The notes below the pieces were generated by a model. The model saw only the letters and a program-made list of their open reading frames with translations. It did no database searches and was not told where the DNA came from. Below, in pieces: positions 10,832 through 23,829 of a stretch of 64,000 nt of DNA. Source of the DNA: Anaeramoeba ignava (taxonomy: Eukaryota; Metamonada; Anaeramoebidae); NCBI GenBank assembly GCA_028826165.1, contig JAPDFW010000059.1, positions 1,377,001-1,441,000 of the forward strand, given 5' to 3'. Both the position numbers and the translations under genes were made by a program. How positions within the stretch are numbered: position 1 is the stretch's first letter; every line of letters begins with the position of its first letter.

Positions 10832-13800
10832 TTAATTTGTTTTTGATTTTTTAATTTCAAAAAAAGAATCATCAATATTATACTTTCCAAAATGATTTCT
10901 TATTGCAGAATTACTAAATTCATAATTTATTCCATTTGTTGTTATAACAAACAATCTGAAATTTGGATTAATAATTATTTTTCTTGATTCTTCTCCAAAA
11001 GATATGGTTACTAAAATATCACCATCTTTTTGAATATAATTTTGATTGAATAATTTATATAAAAATGGATAAATTTCTGGATAATCAAAAATAATAAGTT
11101 TTTTCCCATTTGTAATGCAAAATTCAACAATCATTAATTTTTCTTTTAATTCATCTTCTTTAGATTTCTTTAAAGTGGAAAATATTTTTGAAGAACTTAT
11201 TACAGTAGAATTATCATGAAAGAATTTATCATATAAAATTGTAAAAAATGAAGCATCTTGAATAGATAATAAAATATGTCTTAAAGATTTAGCAGATTCT
11301 AATCGATTTTGTTTTTCTTTTTTTGGTTTTAAATTTTCGGAAATTAATTCTTCAAAATTAATTTTTTTTTCTTTTCTAGGTATTTTAAATGGTAAATTTT
11401 CGAAAAATTCTGGGAAAGATTCTTGAGTAATTCCAAAATGTTTGAAAATTAATAATTTATAACCATTAAATAAATATGCAGATTCATCACTTTCAGAATA
11501 AATTGATTTGAAATCACGAATAAAAGCATAAACATCTCTGACATCATAAAAATTAGTTTCCAATTTTTGATTTTGGATTATTTGTGGAAATTGTTTTGAA
11601 ATGATCTTTTCTTGATTACTAAAAATATAAGAAATTTGTTCCTTTAAAAATCCACTAATTTCATCAGAAAATTGAATTAAAAGTTCTTCTATTGTTAGTT
11701 CAAATTCTTTAAAATTAAAATATTGATGATTTAAAACAAATCCACAAAATGGAAAATCAACAAAGGAATTTGATAATAAAATAATTGAAGGAAATGGTAA
11801 TAAATTCTCGTTTGGAAAATTATATTTTTCATTCAAAATAGTTTGTATTTGAGAATAAAGAACTTTTAAGGATTCATTTGATAAATTTGTAAATTCTTTA
11901 AAAATAAAAACAGGAATAACATCTCTTTGATTTTTTTGTAAATTTTTCATGCCATCTTGAAATTTTTTTTGAAGATATTCTTTTGATATTAATTCTGAAG
12001 AAATGATTTCAATTTTTTTTAAATAAGGAATTTTCATTTTTTGTAATTTAGGTTTTTGATTTGGATTAAATTTAAATAAATCGAAAATAATTTCCAAAGA
12101 AATTGTTTTTGAAGTTCCTAATAATATAAAACAAAATTAATAATTTAATAATTTAATATTTGTTTTTTTTTAAATATTCAAATTTTACCTGGTTTTCCGA
12201 TTATTAATAAAGGTATTTGAGAGAAACATGAAACCAAAATAAAAAGTATATTCTCCTTTAAGATTTTGTTTTTAACAATATCATTTTTGGATAAATCAAT
12301 TTCCAAGAAGTTAAATAAATTGGTTATAATTGTATTAAAATTTTCTTCAATATTGAATAATTTAATTTTTCTATTCATTTTAGATAATAATGAATCTCTT
12401 TTTTTTCCATCCAAATAATAAAAATAAACAAGAAAGAAACATAACGAAAACGTTAAATAAACTTTTTCTGATAAAGTATTTTCATTAGTAATAAATATTT
12501 CACCAATTGGATTGCATATTAACCATTGAAATACTCTTGTAAAAATTGAAACATCTTGATAAGATTCAAAATATTCATTAGGAAAAGTTGAATGTTTTTT
12601 AATGTGTTTTCTTGAATAGAAAATTATTTGTGATAATTCCTGTATTTGATAATGAAGGAATATAAATTCTGGAATTGGTTTGGAAATGTTTTGAAGAAGA
12701 ATTGCTTGAATAATTTTTAATTCATCCAAAGATGGAGAATTTCCAAAATCATATAAATCTTGGAAAAATGATTCAGGAATTATTTGAGGTAAAGAAATTA
12801 AATTATTATTATTATTCTGATCTTGAGGAATATTACTTGAAAAAGCAGATTTAAATGAAGCTAAGAAATGAATATTTTCTGGGATTGATTCTTGTTGAAT
12901 AACTCTATCAAGTAAAATTTTTTTGAATAAAATGATGCATTCTTTGGATGAACAATTGAAATTATGGAACCAAATATTGATTGTTGGTTTTGAATCCTTT
13001 TTGATAAATTGTTTGGCTTTTTCAATAACTTCAATAATATCTTCTTGTGTTGTTTGAGAATTAACATAATAGATAATAAGTTTTTGATTGAAAATATTTT
13101 TCAATAAATATTGGATAATTAATTTGGTTTCCACTTCATCTCCATCTATAAATATAACAGGAATATTCAAAGATAATTTAAAGATGATATAAATCATTTT
13201 GATTATATTGCTTTCTTGTATAAAAAAAGGATATTCTCCATTGTTAAATTTCTCAGGGAAATTTGAAAAAATATTTAATAATTGGGAATTTGTTGGATTA
13301 AATGATAAGAAAATATTTGAAACTTCTTTCAGAAAAATATCGACTAAATCTTGTGAAATTTCATAAAAAGTGATTAGATTTTGATCATTGATTTTTTTGA
13401 TAACTTTTGAATCAAAAATTGATTGTAAATTTATATTACTGATAAATAACGTTCTTAATTTTTCATTTTTTGAATCATTATTTTGCAAAAACAAAGGAAT
13501 GGATAATTGTTTGTCATTCCATTTAATTTTGTTACTTAATATTTTCCAAAAATGTTCTGATTCATTTGAATAATTATATTCTTCTTCTTTTTGATTCCAA
13601 TGAAGAAAACTTGAAATGATGTCAATAATTGAAGAAAAATAAACTTTCAATAATGATTCAATGAATAGTTTTTGTTCTTGTTGTTTTCCAGATTTAATTA
13701 TGTTTATAAAATTAGATAATAGTTCATTTTGTGATTTTAATATCACAATAAGATTTGAAAATAATCGGAAAGTTAAATTTTCATCAACAAGTTTTTCTGA

Positions 13801-16800
13801 AATTTTGTTTTTTAAAAAATTAAATAATTTGAGTTTGAATAGTTTTTTATCAGATTTTGTTATATCGGAATCTTGTAAATAATCTTTAAATGAATTAAAG
13901 AAGCTTTCAATACTTTTCCATTTTTCATCTTTTTTCTCCTCAATATTGAAATTATTTAAATGATATTTATTAAGAGAAAATATCTGTGAATCAACTTCCA
14001 TTTCGTTTCTTTCAAAAAAATATAATAGAGGGAAATGATCAAATTGACTTGAGATTTTTGTTTCTTTTTTACTTGATACTTCTAATGCTAAAAAATAAGA
14101 AGATGAATCAAAAATCCAGTTGAAATTTTGGGATAATTTTCTTTTAGATTCAATTGAACCCCACATAGAAAGAGTCCAAAGATAATCTAGAGTTTCTAAT
14201 TTAATTGAGAAAGGAAGTTCTATATGAATAAATTTGAAATGATTTTTGTGAGAATTAATTATAGAATAAATTGTATCAATAAATTCTTTTGTTGTTCCAT
14301 TCGAAATTACGAAATTATGATATGAAAATTTTTTCTTTAAATTTTTCTTTGAATTTTTCTTTGAATTTTCCTTTGAATTTTTCTTTAAATCAATAAATTT
14401 TTTGTATATTTGATAACTTTTCCCCATTCCAGGAAAATCAGAAGAAAATATCTGTAAATTTTCATGTAATTTTGTTTTAAAAATGATATGATCTATAAAA
14501 TTTTGAGGAATAACAAAGTCTTTATATGATATTAAAGATTTTTGGAAATGGTTTATAATTCTGAAACTTCCAATATAATTTTCATAATAAAAAATAACTA
14601 ATGGAAAATGTATTTTATATGAAATTTCTTGAATTTTTTTGTTGAGGAAATTTAAACATTCTGGATTTAGTTTATGTGAATGAATAATTGTGAAAATATA
14701 CTTTTGTTTATCATCGTTTTCTTCATAATTTTGATTGTAAATTTGATAAATAGAAAAGAATTTTTCAATATCATTTATCATTGTATTTTCTTGATTACAA
14801 ATCAAAACATTTTCTTTTAATGGGAAGTGATTGCAATAAACAAAATATAAACTTGTCACTATTTTATAAACTTTTTTTTCTTTTGGAATTTTGCAAAAGG
14901 AAATATTTAAAGGTTGTATTTCCTTATTTCCTTCAAGAATTTGAGTAATTTTTTTATTCTTTTTTGGCATATCTTTTTTGATAATTTTTGCACTTGGAAT
15001 TGAAATTTCTTTTGTTCTTTTTTTAATTGAATCTTTAATAGATAATTTAGATATATTTTGAGTAAAATTTTTTAATTTTGTTAAATTTGTCTCTTTTTTT
15101 GATGAACTTGTAAACAGTTTTCCAAATTTTTTTGGATTAAAATTAGGATAAAACGAAGAAAGAAGTGAAAGTGAATTTGATTCATCTTCCTTTTTTTTTG
15201 AAAAATAACCTTCAATAATTGAGGAAAATTGTTCTTGTGAAAAGAAAGATATTTGAAATGATTGAGGAAATTTAATAATTTTTTCCCATTCAGATAAATT
15301 TAATGAAAGTTCTTTTTCAAAATTATCTAATTTACTTTGAAAATCAGTTAATGAAGATTTATGTTTTTTTGAAGAATCTTTTGGTATTTGAACAAAATGT
15401 AAATTTTTTAATTTAATACTAATTTCTGCTATTTTTTCAATTTTTGAAAAATTTGTTTTAAAAATTTCAAGTTCTTTTTTGTATTCTTTTTTGGATATAA
15501 TATTATCATAAAATATATTAATTTCTAAAAAATCTTTAAAATTAAGTGATTTCTCTTGTTTTTGTTTTTCATTTTGATATAAAAATCCAAATTTTTCATT
15601 AGATGAATAAATGAAATGATAATTAGAACTTTCTTTTCCAAAAATTAAAGCTAAATTATTTAAGATTTTTTGTTCAGTTGATATTTTTTTCATTTTAAAT
15701 GATGAAAATTTGGAAAGAAATTTTTCTACTTCTTGATAATCAATTTCAATTTCTTTATCTTTTTCTTTTGAAATTGAACTTATTGCTAAATCAATCAATT
15801 TTTCAAAAGATTTAAATGGAGTTGTTTTATAAAGAAATTTCTTCATTTGTTCTCTTTTTTGTTTCAAAAATTTTTCTAATGACCTTCTACATTTTGTTGA
15901 ATTAAGGAAAATGATAAATTTTTCATCATTTGGGAAATTTATGAAAATTTCAAAAAGTTGAGAGAAATGATTTGAAAAACTTGATTCTAAAGTTTTAAAT
16001 TTTTCTGATAATGAATTAATTGTTTGATAGATCTCAACTATTTTATTAATTTCTTTTAAAGGTTGCTTTTTTCTCCAGTTTTCATTGAAAAAAATTGTAA
16101 TAAATTCATCTTTAAATTTAAAATGAGACAAAAACTTGAAAATGAATTGATTTTCTTGATTTTGTTGATTTTCAAATTTCATTTGCTTTATTTTCTTCAA
16201 TTTCCTTATTTTCATTTTGAATTTCTTTAATTTCTTTAATTTCATTTGCTTTATTTTCTTGAATTTTCTTGAATTTTTTATTTTCTTCAATTTCTTTATT
16301 TTCTTGAATTTCTTTATTTTCTTTTTTTATTTGAATTTGAAAAAGATTCTAATATTTCAAGTTCTTCTTTAAATAAACTAATATCTGTGAAATTTAAAAG
16401 TATTTGATCTATTTCTTCAAATGTTATTTCTTGATTAAAAATATAATCAAATTTTTCTTTAAATTTTTGGATCATAGTTTTTTGATAATTTGATATTTGA
16501 TTTAATTGATTAAAAATATCTTCTTCTGGGGTAATTTGAAAAAAAGTATCCAAAATATCCATTTTAAAAATTTTACTTTTTTGATAATTTAGGATAAATC
16601 CAATATTAGATTCCTTATCAATTTTTTTATCTTTAGTTTGCTTTTGTATTTCAGAAATTGAAATTTTAGAATTATTAAACATTTCAAAGATTTCATTAAT
16701 TTTTTGGATTTTTTGAATTTTTTGTTCATTTTGAGAATAATATCCTGATAAAATTTCAAATAATTGCTTTTGATTCTTTAATTCCTCATATAAATCTTGA

Positions 16801-19206
16801 TTATTTTTGTATTCTTCTGGAGAAAATTTTTCAAGACATTTCCAAAATGATTGATTAATTAAATTTTCAAGTTGAATGAAAGAATGATTATTTGTATCTT
16901 TGATATATTTTTGAAAATTTTCATATATTTTTTGAATTTCTTTTTTTAAATCTGAATTGGGAATTTGATTAAAAGATTTATCCAATTTAATTCTCCATTC
17001 TAAAATTAACTTTAAATTGTTATTATTAGTATCTTCTTTTTCTGGTTGCAAAATTGTTTTAATATCATCTGTAAATTTAATTTCTTTTATAGTATTTTCA
17101 AAAAGTTTAAATTGCATATATGATGGTATTGATTGAATAATCTTATCATTTTGAATAATTTTTTGTTTTGAAATAGTTTGAAATATGGATTGAATAAAAA
17201 GGAAAAAGTCATCAGCAATAAAATGAAAAAAAAATTTTAAGTATTTAAATGTATTTGGATCAAAAATAATTTCTAGTTTTTGTATTGAATCTTTTTCTGA
17301 AATAAATTTCTGCTTATAAAAATTTTCAAATATCACTTTTTGAAATGAAATTAATCTATTTTTTTGTTTTTTTTGTAAATTATTAAGTGTTTCTTGAGTA
17401 ATTTCTTGAAATTCATTTGGATCCAAACCATCGAGTATTTCTTGAAAGTCATTTGGATCCAAATCCTTAAATTGATCATGAAATTCTTTATCATTTACAT
17501 AATCACTTTCTGAAAAATCTTCATCTTCATAATAATCTTGATATAACTTATTATTAATTGTATTACCAAAATCAAACCAATATTCAATTTGTTGTTCTTG
17601 TTTATCATTGAAATAATATTCTGACCAATTCAAATTACCAAAAGTATTAATGTTTGTAAATTCTTCTTTGATTGATTTTTTTTCTTCATAATTATGCAAA
17701 GGGTAACATTTTATTTTAAGAAGAAATTTTCTCCAAAAATTATAAAATTCTTCCATTTTTGTAAATTGTAAATTTTTGAAAATTTGTGTAATGAATAAAT
17801 CAAATCGAGAATCAAGATAATCTTTAAATGCATCATTGAAAAAATTTTCAGAAAATAAACGTTTTAATTCTTGTGTTTTTGAATAAATTTTATCATCAAA
17901 AAAAAGATGTAAATTTTTGAATAAAAGCTCAAAATGTACTTTATCTAATTTATTTGATTTAATAAATGTATATATTTCTTGAGACATTTCTTCAGGTGAA
18001 AATTGAGAAAGTAAACTTTCTTTTTTTTCTCTTTGTATAAATCTTAGATAATCAGGAAGAAATAAAAAAAATTGTAAATTCCAAATTTTTTCATCAATTA
18101 TAAATAAGTTTGTAAATTTAATTCTAATTTGCTGATTTTCAAAAAAATCATTTTCATAAATAAAAAGAGCTAAATTTTTTGTGGAATTTTGGAATTTTTG
18201 GAAATAATTCTGAATTTTTGTTTTAAATTCTGACAAATATTTTTCTGAACAAAGACATGTCAAATAAAAGATAATACAATAATTTTTTTCCTAACATTTC
18301 ATTTAGAAATTTTGTTTTGAATGAAATTTGAAGAAAATCATCAATAACATCAGTAAAATTTATTTTTATTTCTTTTTTTTTTTCGATTATTTCTTTGTAG
18401 TTTTTGTCAATTTTCAAAATTTGATTTGTTAATTCTTGTTCAAGAATTTTTTCCATTTCACTTATTTTTTCTTTTTGTATATTTGGTTGAACATTTTCAT
18501 TTCCTTTTTGTATCTTTGGTTCGATACTTTCATTTTCTTTTGTTTTTTCTTTTTCTTCTTGATATCTGACTTTTGAAATTTCTTTTGTTTCTATGTTTTG
18601 TTTTTTAAAAATATTATGATTCATTAAGTTTCTTATTGAAATAGCAAAATTAAAAATAGACTCTTTTTCTTTTTCTTTAGAAGTAAATTCTTCAGAAAGA
18701 AATTCTTCAAAGCATGTATCAATCATTTCTGAAGCAATTTTTTTATAATCTTCTATTACTTTTGGAAATAAAAATAAAGTATTCTGTCGTAATAATTGTT
18801 GAACAGAAAATTGAAAAGATATTTTTGATAATTTAAGTTTTAGGTGAGTCTTAAATTTATTATATTTCAGGATTTTTTCAACATAAATAAAAATAATTTT
18901 AGGATGATATTGAATTTTTGGATTATCCCATGATTTTAAAATTGTTTTGATTCCTTTTCCAGTTGCTTTTTGAATTCCATTTGAAGTTGCTTTTTGAATT
19001 TCTTTTCCAATTTTGATTTTTGAATTTTGAATAAAAAAGAAAAATTGTATTTTTCTTTTTCTTTTGATTTTGATTTTGATTTTGATTTTGATTTTGATTT
19101 TGATTTTGATTTTGATTTTGATTTTGATTTTGATTTTGATTTTGATTTTGATTTTGATTTTGATTTTGATTTTGATTTTTTGTTTTTTTTGTTTTTTGTT
19201 TCTCAT
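10832..19206 (-). CDS. RNF213-like AAA+ ATPase lacking the E3 module (frameshifts present)
   Basis: Large AAA+ protein related to RNF213/mysterin. Segments read on the minus strand: 19206 to ~18225, ~18290-16314, ~16326-12189, and after a 71-bp phase-1 intron 12117-10832; about 2,766 residues once frames are joined. A Walker A-like GMGKS lies at 14416-14430. A canonical GKPGTSKT spans the intron. After it come RNF213-type blocks: NFYDVRDVYAFIRDF (GLRDFYSLIK in relatives), the KLMIVEFCITNGKKLIIF block, and INPNFRLFVITTNGI...SAIRNHFGK, the LINRLEK position that ends the second AAA unit. The protein stops 18 residues later, so RING and E3 shell are absent. The Walker B position reads VFIFKEF, with Lys where Asp is expected. 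Frame jumps near 18284 and 16321 fall in A7 runs, with a further one near 16160. The N-terminus begins with a KI repeat. The family is firm for the last third and inferred for the rest by continuity. Confidence 0.75.
19060..19178 (-). repeat. (TTTTGA)n array encoding a Lys-Ile repeat
   Basis: About 20 perfect hexamers on the plus strand, read on the minus strand as (KI)n near the N-terminus of the RNF213-like protein. Perfect DNA repetition means recent expansion. It may instead be untranslated leader if the start lies further downstream. Confidence 0.7.
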
Positions 19207-19255
19207 TTGTTGTTCTTTTTTTTTTTGTTGTTGTTTTTTTGGTTGTTTGTTTATT

Positions 19256-19290
19256 AAAAATGAAAAAGGAAAAAAATGAAAAAAAAAAGG
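19256..19290 (-). promoter_or_regulatory. T-rich CAT motifs upstream of the RNF213-like gene
   Basis: Two T(n)CAT(n) blocks in gene sense, 50-85 bases before the ATG at 19206. They lie in the 182-bp divergent spacer, which also holds an AAAAAAGTGGAAAA block at 19314-19326. Confidence 0.33.
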
Positions 19291-19343
19291 AAAAAAAAAA
19301 TTTATTTTTAATTAAAAAAGTGGAAAATTTATTTTTATTTTTA

Positions 19344-19377
19344 ATTTTTCATTTTTCTTCTTTTCATTTTTATTTTT
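19344..19377 (+). promoter_or_regulatory. T-rich CAT motifs upstream of the C2-HELP-WD40 gene
   Basis: TTTTTCATTTTTCTTC and TTTTCATTTTTATTTTT, ending 12 bases before the ATG at 19389. Confidence 0.38.
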
Positions 19378-19388
19378 AAAATTAAATT

Positions 19389-22300
19389 ATGAATAAAAAT
19401 CAATTTCAAAATGAAAAATCTATTTTAAAAAAATTCCCAAAATGGTTAATAATTGAAATTAAATTTGCAAAAAATTTAAAATGTAAAAATCCATTTTGCT
19501 ATATTAATTTTGGGAATTTTCAAAGAAAGAAAACTTCAATTCAATTTTATAATTCAAATCCAATTTGGAATCAAGTAAAAAAATAAACAAAATTAAAAAT
19601 AAAATACAAATTAAAAACAAAATTAAAAACAAAATTTAAATTTAAAACAAAATAGTCTTTTGCTTTTGGATTTTTTAATAAAATTCGAAATTTAAAAATT
19701 GAAATTTTTGATTATTTAAATTCTGACATGTATTTTAATCAAGAAAAAGAAAAAGAAAAAATATTTTTAAGTTATAGATTTTTATTTATATTTTTATTTA
19801 TAATTATTTTTATTTAAATCAATTTATTAATTATATTGGAAAAAATAAAGACAAGAAAAGATTGAAACGATCGAAGTTGAAAATGAAATTATAAAAACAA
19901 ATGAACCAATTACAAAAAAATATAATTTAAAACAAGAAAATGAAAATGGAGAATTAGAAGTTTTTCTACTTCAAAAGATATTTCCAAATCCTTTATCAGA
20001 AGAAGTAAAATTTAATTTCAATTTTAATTTTAATTTTATAAATGAATTTTAATTTATAAATGAATTTTAATTTATAAATGAATTTTAATTTATAAATCAA
20101 TTTAAATTTATAAATGAATTTTAATTTATAAATTAATTTTAATTTATAAATGAATTTTAATTTATAAGTAAAATTTAATTTATAAATCAATTTTAATTTA
20201 AATTTATAAATGAATTTTAATTTATAAATCAATTTAAATTTATAAATGAATTTAAATTTATAAATGAATTATAATTTATAAATGAATTTAAATTTATAAA
20301 TGAATTTAAATTTATAAATTAATTTTAATTTTATAAATGAATTTTAATTTCAAAATGAATTTAAATTTATAAATCAATTTTAATTTATAAATGAATTTAA
20401 ATTTATAAATGAATTTAAATTTATAAATCAATTTAAATTTATAAATGAATTTTAATTTATAAATGAATTATAATTTATAAATGAATTTTAATTTCAAAAT
20501 GAATTTTAATTTATAAATCAATTTAAATTTATAAATGAATTTTAATTTATAAATCAATTTAAATTTATAAATCAATTTAAATTTATAAATGAATTTTAAT
20601 TTATAAATGAATTTTAATTTATAAATCAATTTCAAATTTATAAATGAATTTAAATTTATAAATCAATTTTAATTTATAAATTAATTTTAATTTATAGGAA
20701 GTTGAAATTAAGTTTTCTAAAAAATTTATAGCTAATTTACAAGAATTTACATTTACAAATTATATAAACCTTAAATCACCAATTAATCCATGTTATTTTT
20801 ATCAATCACCATCAAAAATTAGCAAATTAATTGAAGAACAAAACAAACAAATTAAAGAAATCGAAAAGAAACTAGAAAAACACAACATTTCGACAAGCGA
20901 AAACAAAGAACAAACATCACAATCTGAACGTTCATCATTTAGTGGAATAACACTTACACAAGATGGTTCAGAAATAGTTTTAACAGAATCAAAAAACATT
21001 GAAACAGATAACGAATTGACAGACAGTGAGATCAACACAGATCCAAACAGACCAAGACTAGAACTCGAGTACATTTACGGATATCATGGAGCAGGAACAA
21101 GGAACAATTTGCATATTACAAAAACAGGAAAGATTGTTTATTTTACAGCAAAAATTGGGATTGTTTTGGATAAACAAACAGGAAAACAAAAATTCTTCAG
21201 AGAACACACAGAATCCATTTCTTGGTAAGTAGTAATTTTTATATTAGATCTTAAAAAAAAGATCCATGAACTAAGCTTGAAAAAAACTGTCTTCAAAATG
21301 GAAATAATTAGTCAAACTATTCATCATAATCGATCACTTATTGCAACTGGTCAAGAAAATATTGATCCTATTGTTTGTGTTTGGGACACTGAAAAAGTCA
21401 CTTTGCGCTCAAAATTCACAATTAAAAATATAAATGGTGTTGTTTCTATTGCATTTGATTCTAGTGGTTCTTATTTATTTGTGATTTCTGGAGATGAAAA
21501 AACTTCAATTCAAATTTGGGATTGGGAAAAAAGAACAAAAATTGCTTCAATTATTGGATCAACAGAAAAGGTTTTTTTTTTCAAACATTGAAAAATAATC
21601 AAATGGATTTACAAAATTTACATTTATTAAAATTGCAATATTTACTTTATTTCACGATTGTTTATTCAGGTTTTATGTGTTGATTCTGATCCAAAAAATT
21701 CTTCTCATTTTGTTACTTATGGAGTTAATAATCTTTGGTTCTTAGAATTTAAGGATAATGAGATCACACACAAACAAGCGTATATCACAGCAAAGAATTC
21801 GCAGATGTTTCTTTCAGCAATTTTCAATTCAGAAGGAGATGTAATTGTTTCCAATTCTTATGGAGATTTAAGTTTATGGGATTTTAAAAAAATAGTGTGT
21901 AAAAAAACAATACGCGCACATAGTGTAATGATATATTAAAAAAATGACTGGATATTAAACATGCATTTAGACTGAATATTATATTTCAATTTCTTTTTTT
22001 ATTTCTTAAGGGTCCTTGCACTTCTCTTTGTCAATTCAAGGATTCCTTTATTATAAGTGGCGGAAGAGATTCTGATTTGGCAATGTGGGATTCTTTATCT
22101 TTGGAAAAGGCTCCATTTAATACAAGAATAACAGGTGCTGGTTCTGTGCGTTCTCTTGATTCTGATGATAAGCAAATTGTTGTTGGAACAAATAAAAATC
22201 AGATTTGGGTTGTTAATGCAGATGATAACGTTCAAAATTGTTTAATCTCAGTACATTAAAAATATATTAAATTAAAAATATTCAATAAAAATATTTAAAC

Positions 22301-23754
22301 TATTCAATAAAAATATTCAATTAAAATATTCAATTAAAATATTCAATAAAAATATTTAAAATATTTAATTTAAATATTCAATTTAAAATATTTAAAATAT
22401 TTAATTAAAAATATTTAAAATATTCAATTTAAATATATTCAATTCAAATATTCAATTCAAATATTTAAAATATTCAATTAAAATATTTAATTCAAAAATA
22501 TTTAAAATATTCAGTTAAAATATTTAATTAAAAATATTCAATAAAAATATTTAAAATATTCAATTTAAATATTCAATTAAAAATATTTAATTCAAAATAT
22601 TTAATTTAAAAATATTCAATTAAAAATATTTAATTCAAAATATTTAATTAAAATATTTAATAAAAATATTCAATTCAAATATTTAAAATATTTAAAATAT
22701 TCAATTCAAAATATTTAAAATATTCAATTCAAAATATTTAATTTAAATATTTAATTTAAAATATTTAAAATATTCAATTAAAATATTAAAAATATTCAGT
22801 AAAAATATTCAATTTAAAATATTCAATAAAAATATTTAAAATATTCAATTAAAAATATTAAATTAAAAATATTAAAATAAAAATATTAAATTAAAAATAT
22901 TCAATTAAAAATATTCAATTCAAATATTTAATAAAAAATATTAAATTTAAAATATTCAAAATATTTAATTTAAAATATCTCTAAATTAGCCACATGGAGA
23001 TGCAGTGTCTTCTGTATCACCACATCCATCAAAAAATTACTTTTTAACTTCAAGTAATGAAAGAAGTGTAATTTGTTGGAATAGCGAAGAAAAATCAATG
23101 GCTTATAAAATCAACATCAACGGAAGAGCAGATAATCTCTGTTTTTCACCTAATGGAGAATTAATTGCAGTTTCAATGCAAGGAGGAGCGTTTACAGTGT
23201 TTCAAACATCAACACTTCGAATAATTGCAAATCGAAGTGAAATTCAAAAACATTCTTCATTTATAAGTTTTTCTCCAAATGCACAATTTTTAGCAATTGG
23301 ATTTGAAAATGGATTAATCAACATTCATAATTCTCAATCAAATTATAGGAAAGCAATGAGTTTTACAGTATCTCCTTCAGTTTTTACTTTGGATTGGTCT
23401 TCTTGTTCTTCTTTTATTCGTGTTTCAAATGGTCAAGAAATTTTCCACTTTTCTTTAGAAAAAAACAAAAATATTGATAAAATTGATGATGTTGTTTTTG
23501 ATACAAATTATTGTTCTTCTTTGATTCATCTTAATAACTCAATTATTCCGAAAACTATTCAAGTTCATGATAATTTTGTTTTTGCTGCTGATAATAATTT
23601 TATTAAAATTTTTAATGGAAATGATTTTTCTTCTGTTTCTTTTCCTTCAGGTCATTCAAATTTTGTTGAAAAAATTGCCATTTTGAAGAATTCAAAGTTA
23701 ATTAGTGTTGGAGGAGAAGATATGTCAATTTTTCAATGGAAATTTATCAATTAA
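19389..23754 (+). CDS. EMAP-like protein: C2 domain, HELP motif, WD40 propellers
   Basis: Echinoderm-microtubule-associated-protein-like protein, expected to bind tubulin or microtubules. Eight exons: 19389-19574, 19656-19770, 19856-20004, 20698-21224, 21276-21570, 21670-21924, 22011-22250 and 22990-23754. Lengths sum to 844 codons with every phase matching. Residues ~17-105 look like a C2 domain (KWLIIEIKFAKNLKCKNPFCYINF then FNKIRNLKIEIFDY). An acidic coiled stretch follows. The HELP motif near residues 275-325 reads LEYIYGYHGAGTRNNLHI, VYFTAKIGIV, FFREHTESISC. WD40 blades run to the C-terminus, including LIATGQ, VCVWD, SGGRDSDLAMWD, HPSKNYFLTSS and the closing SVGGEDMSIFQWK, which is the classic EMAP ending. 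A C2 domain at the N-terminus is not the usual animal EML architecture (coiled coil there). The exon 2/3 junction at low-complexity AAAAG is the least certain. Confidence 0.87.
20005..20697 (+). repeat. Intron 3 of the EMAP-like gene, TTTATAAATGAATTTTAA repeat
   Basis: 693-bp phase-0 intron (GTAAAA..TAG) made of ~18-bp TTTATAAATGAATTTTAA units with CAATTT variants. Minor chance frames within it are not genes. Confidence 0.85.
22251..22989 (+). repeat. Intron 7 of the EMAP-like gene, AATATTCAATTAAAATATTT repeat
   Basis: 739-bp phase-0 intron (GTACAT..TAG) of degenerate AAATATT[CT]AATT units. No coding signal. Confidence 0.85.
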
Positions 23755-23829
23755 ATCCAAAATAAATCCAAAATTCAAAATTCAAAATAAATTCAAAATT
23801 CAAAATTCAAATTTTTATTTTGATTTTTT

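Noticed and set aside
10832-19206. Dynein heavy chain or midasin instead of RNF213
   Set aside because: The blocks after GKPGTSKT (DVRDVYAFI, the KLMIVEFCITNGKKLIIF block, NRxxK-like end) follow RNF213 order. No MIDAS or dynein stalk/linker pattern is seen.
19996-20640. Minus-strand protein of KFIYKLKFIYKL repeats within the EMAP-like gene
   Set aside because: It is the reverse reading of the TTTATAAATGAATTTTAA intron repeat. The flanking exons join in phase across it.
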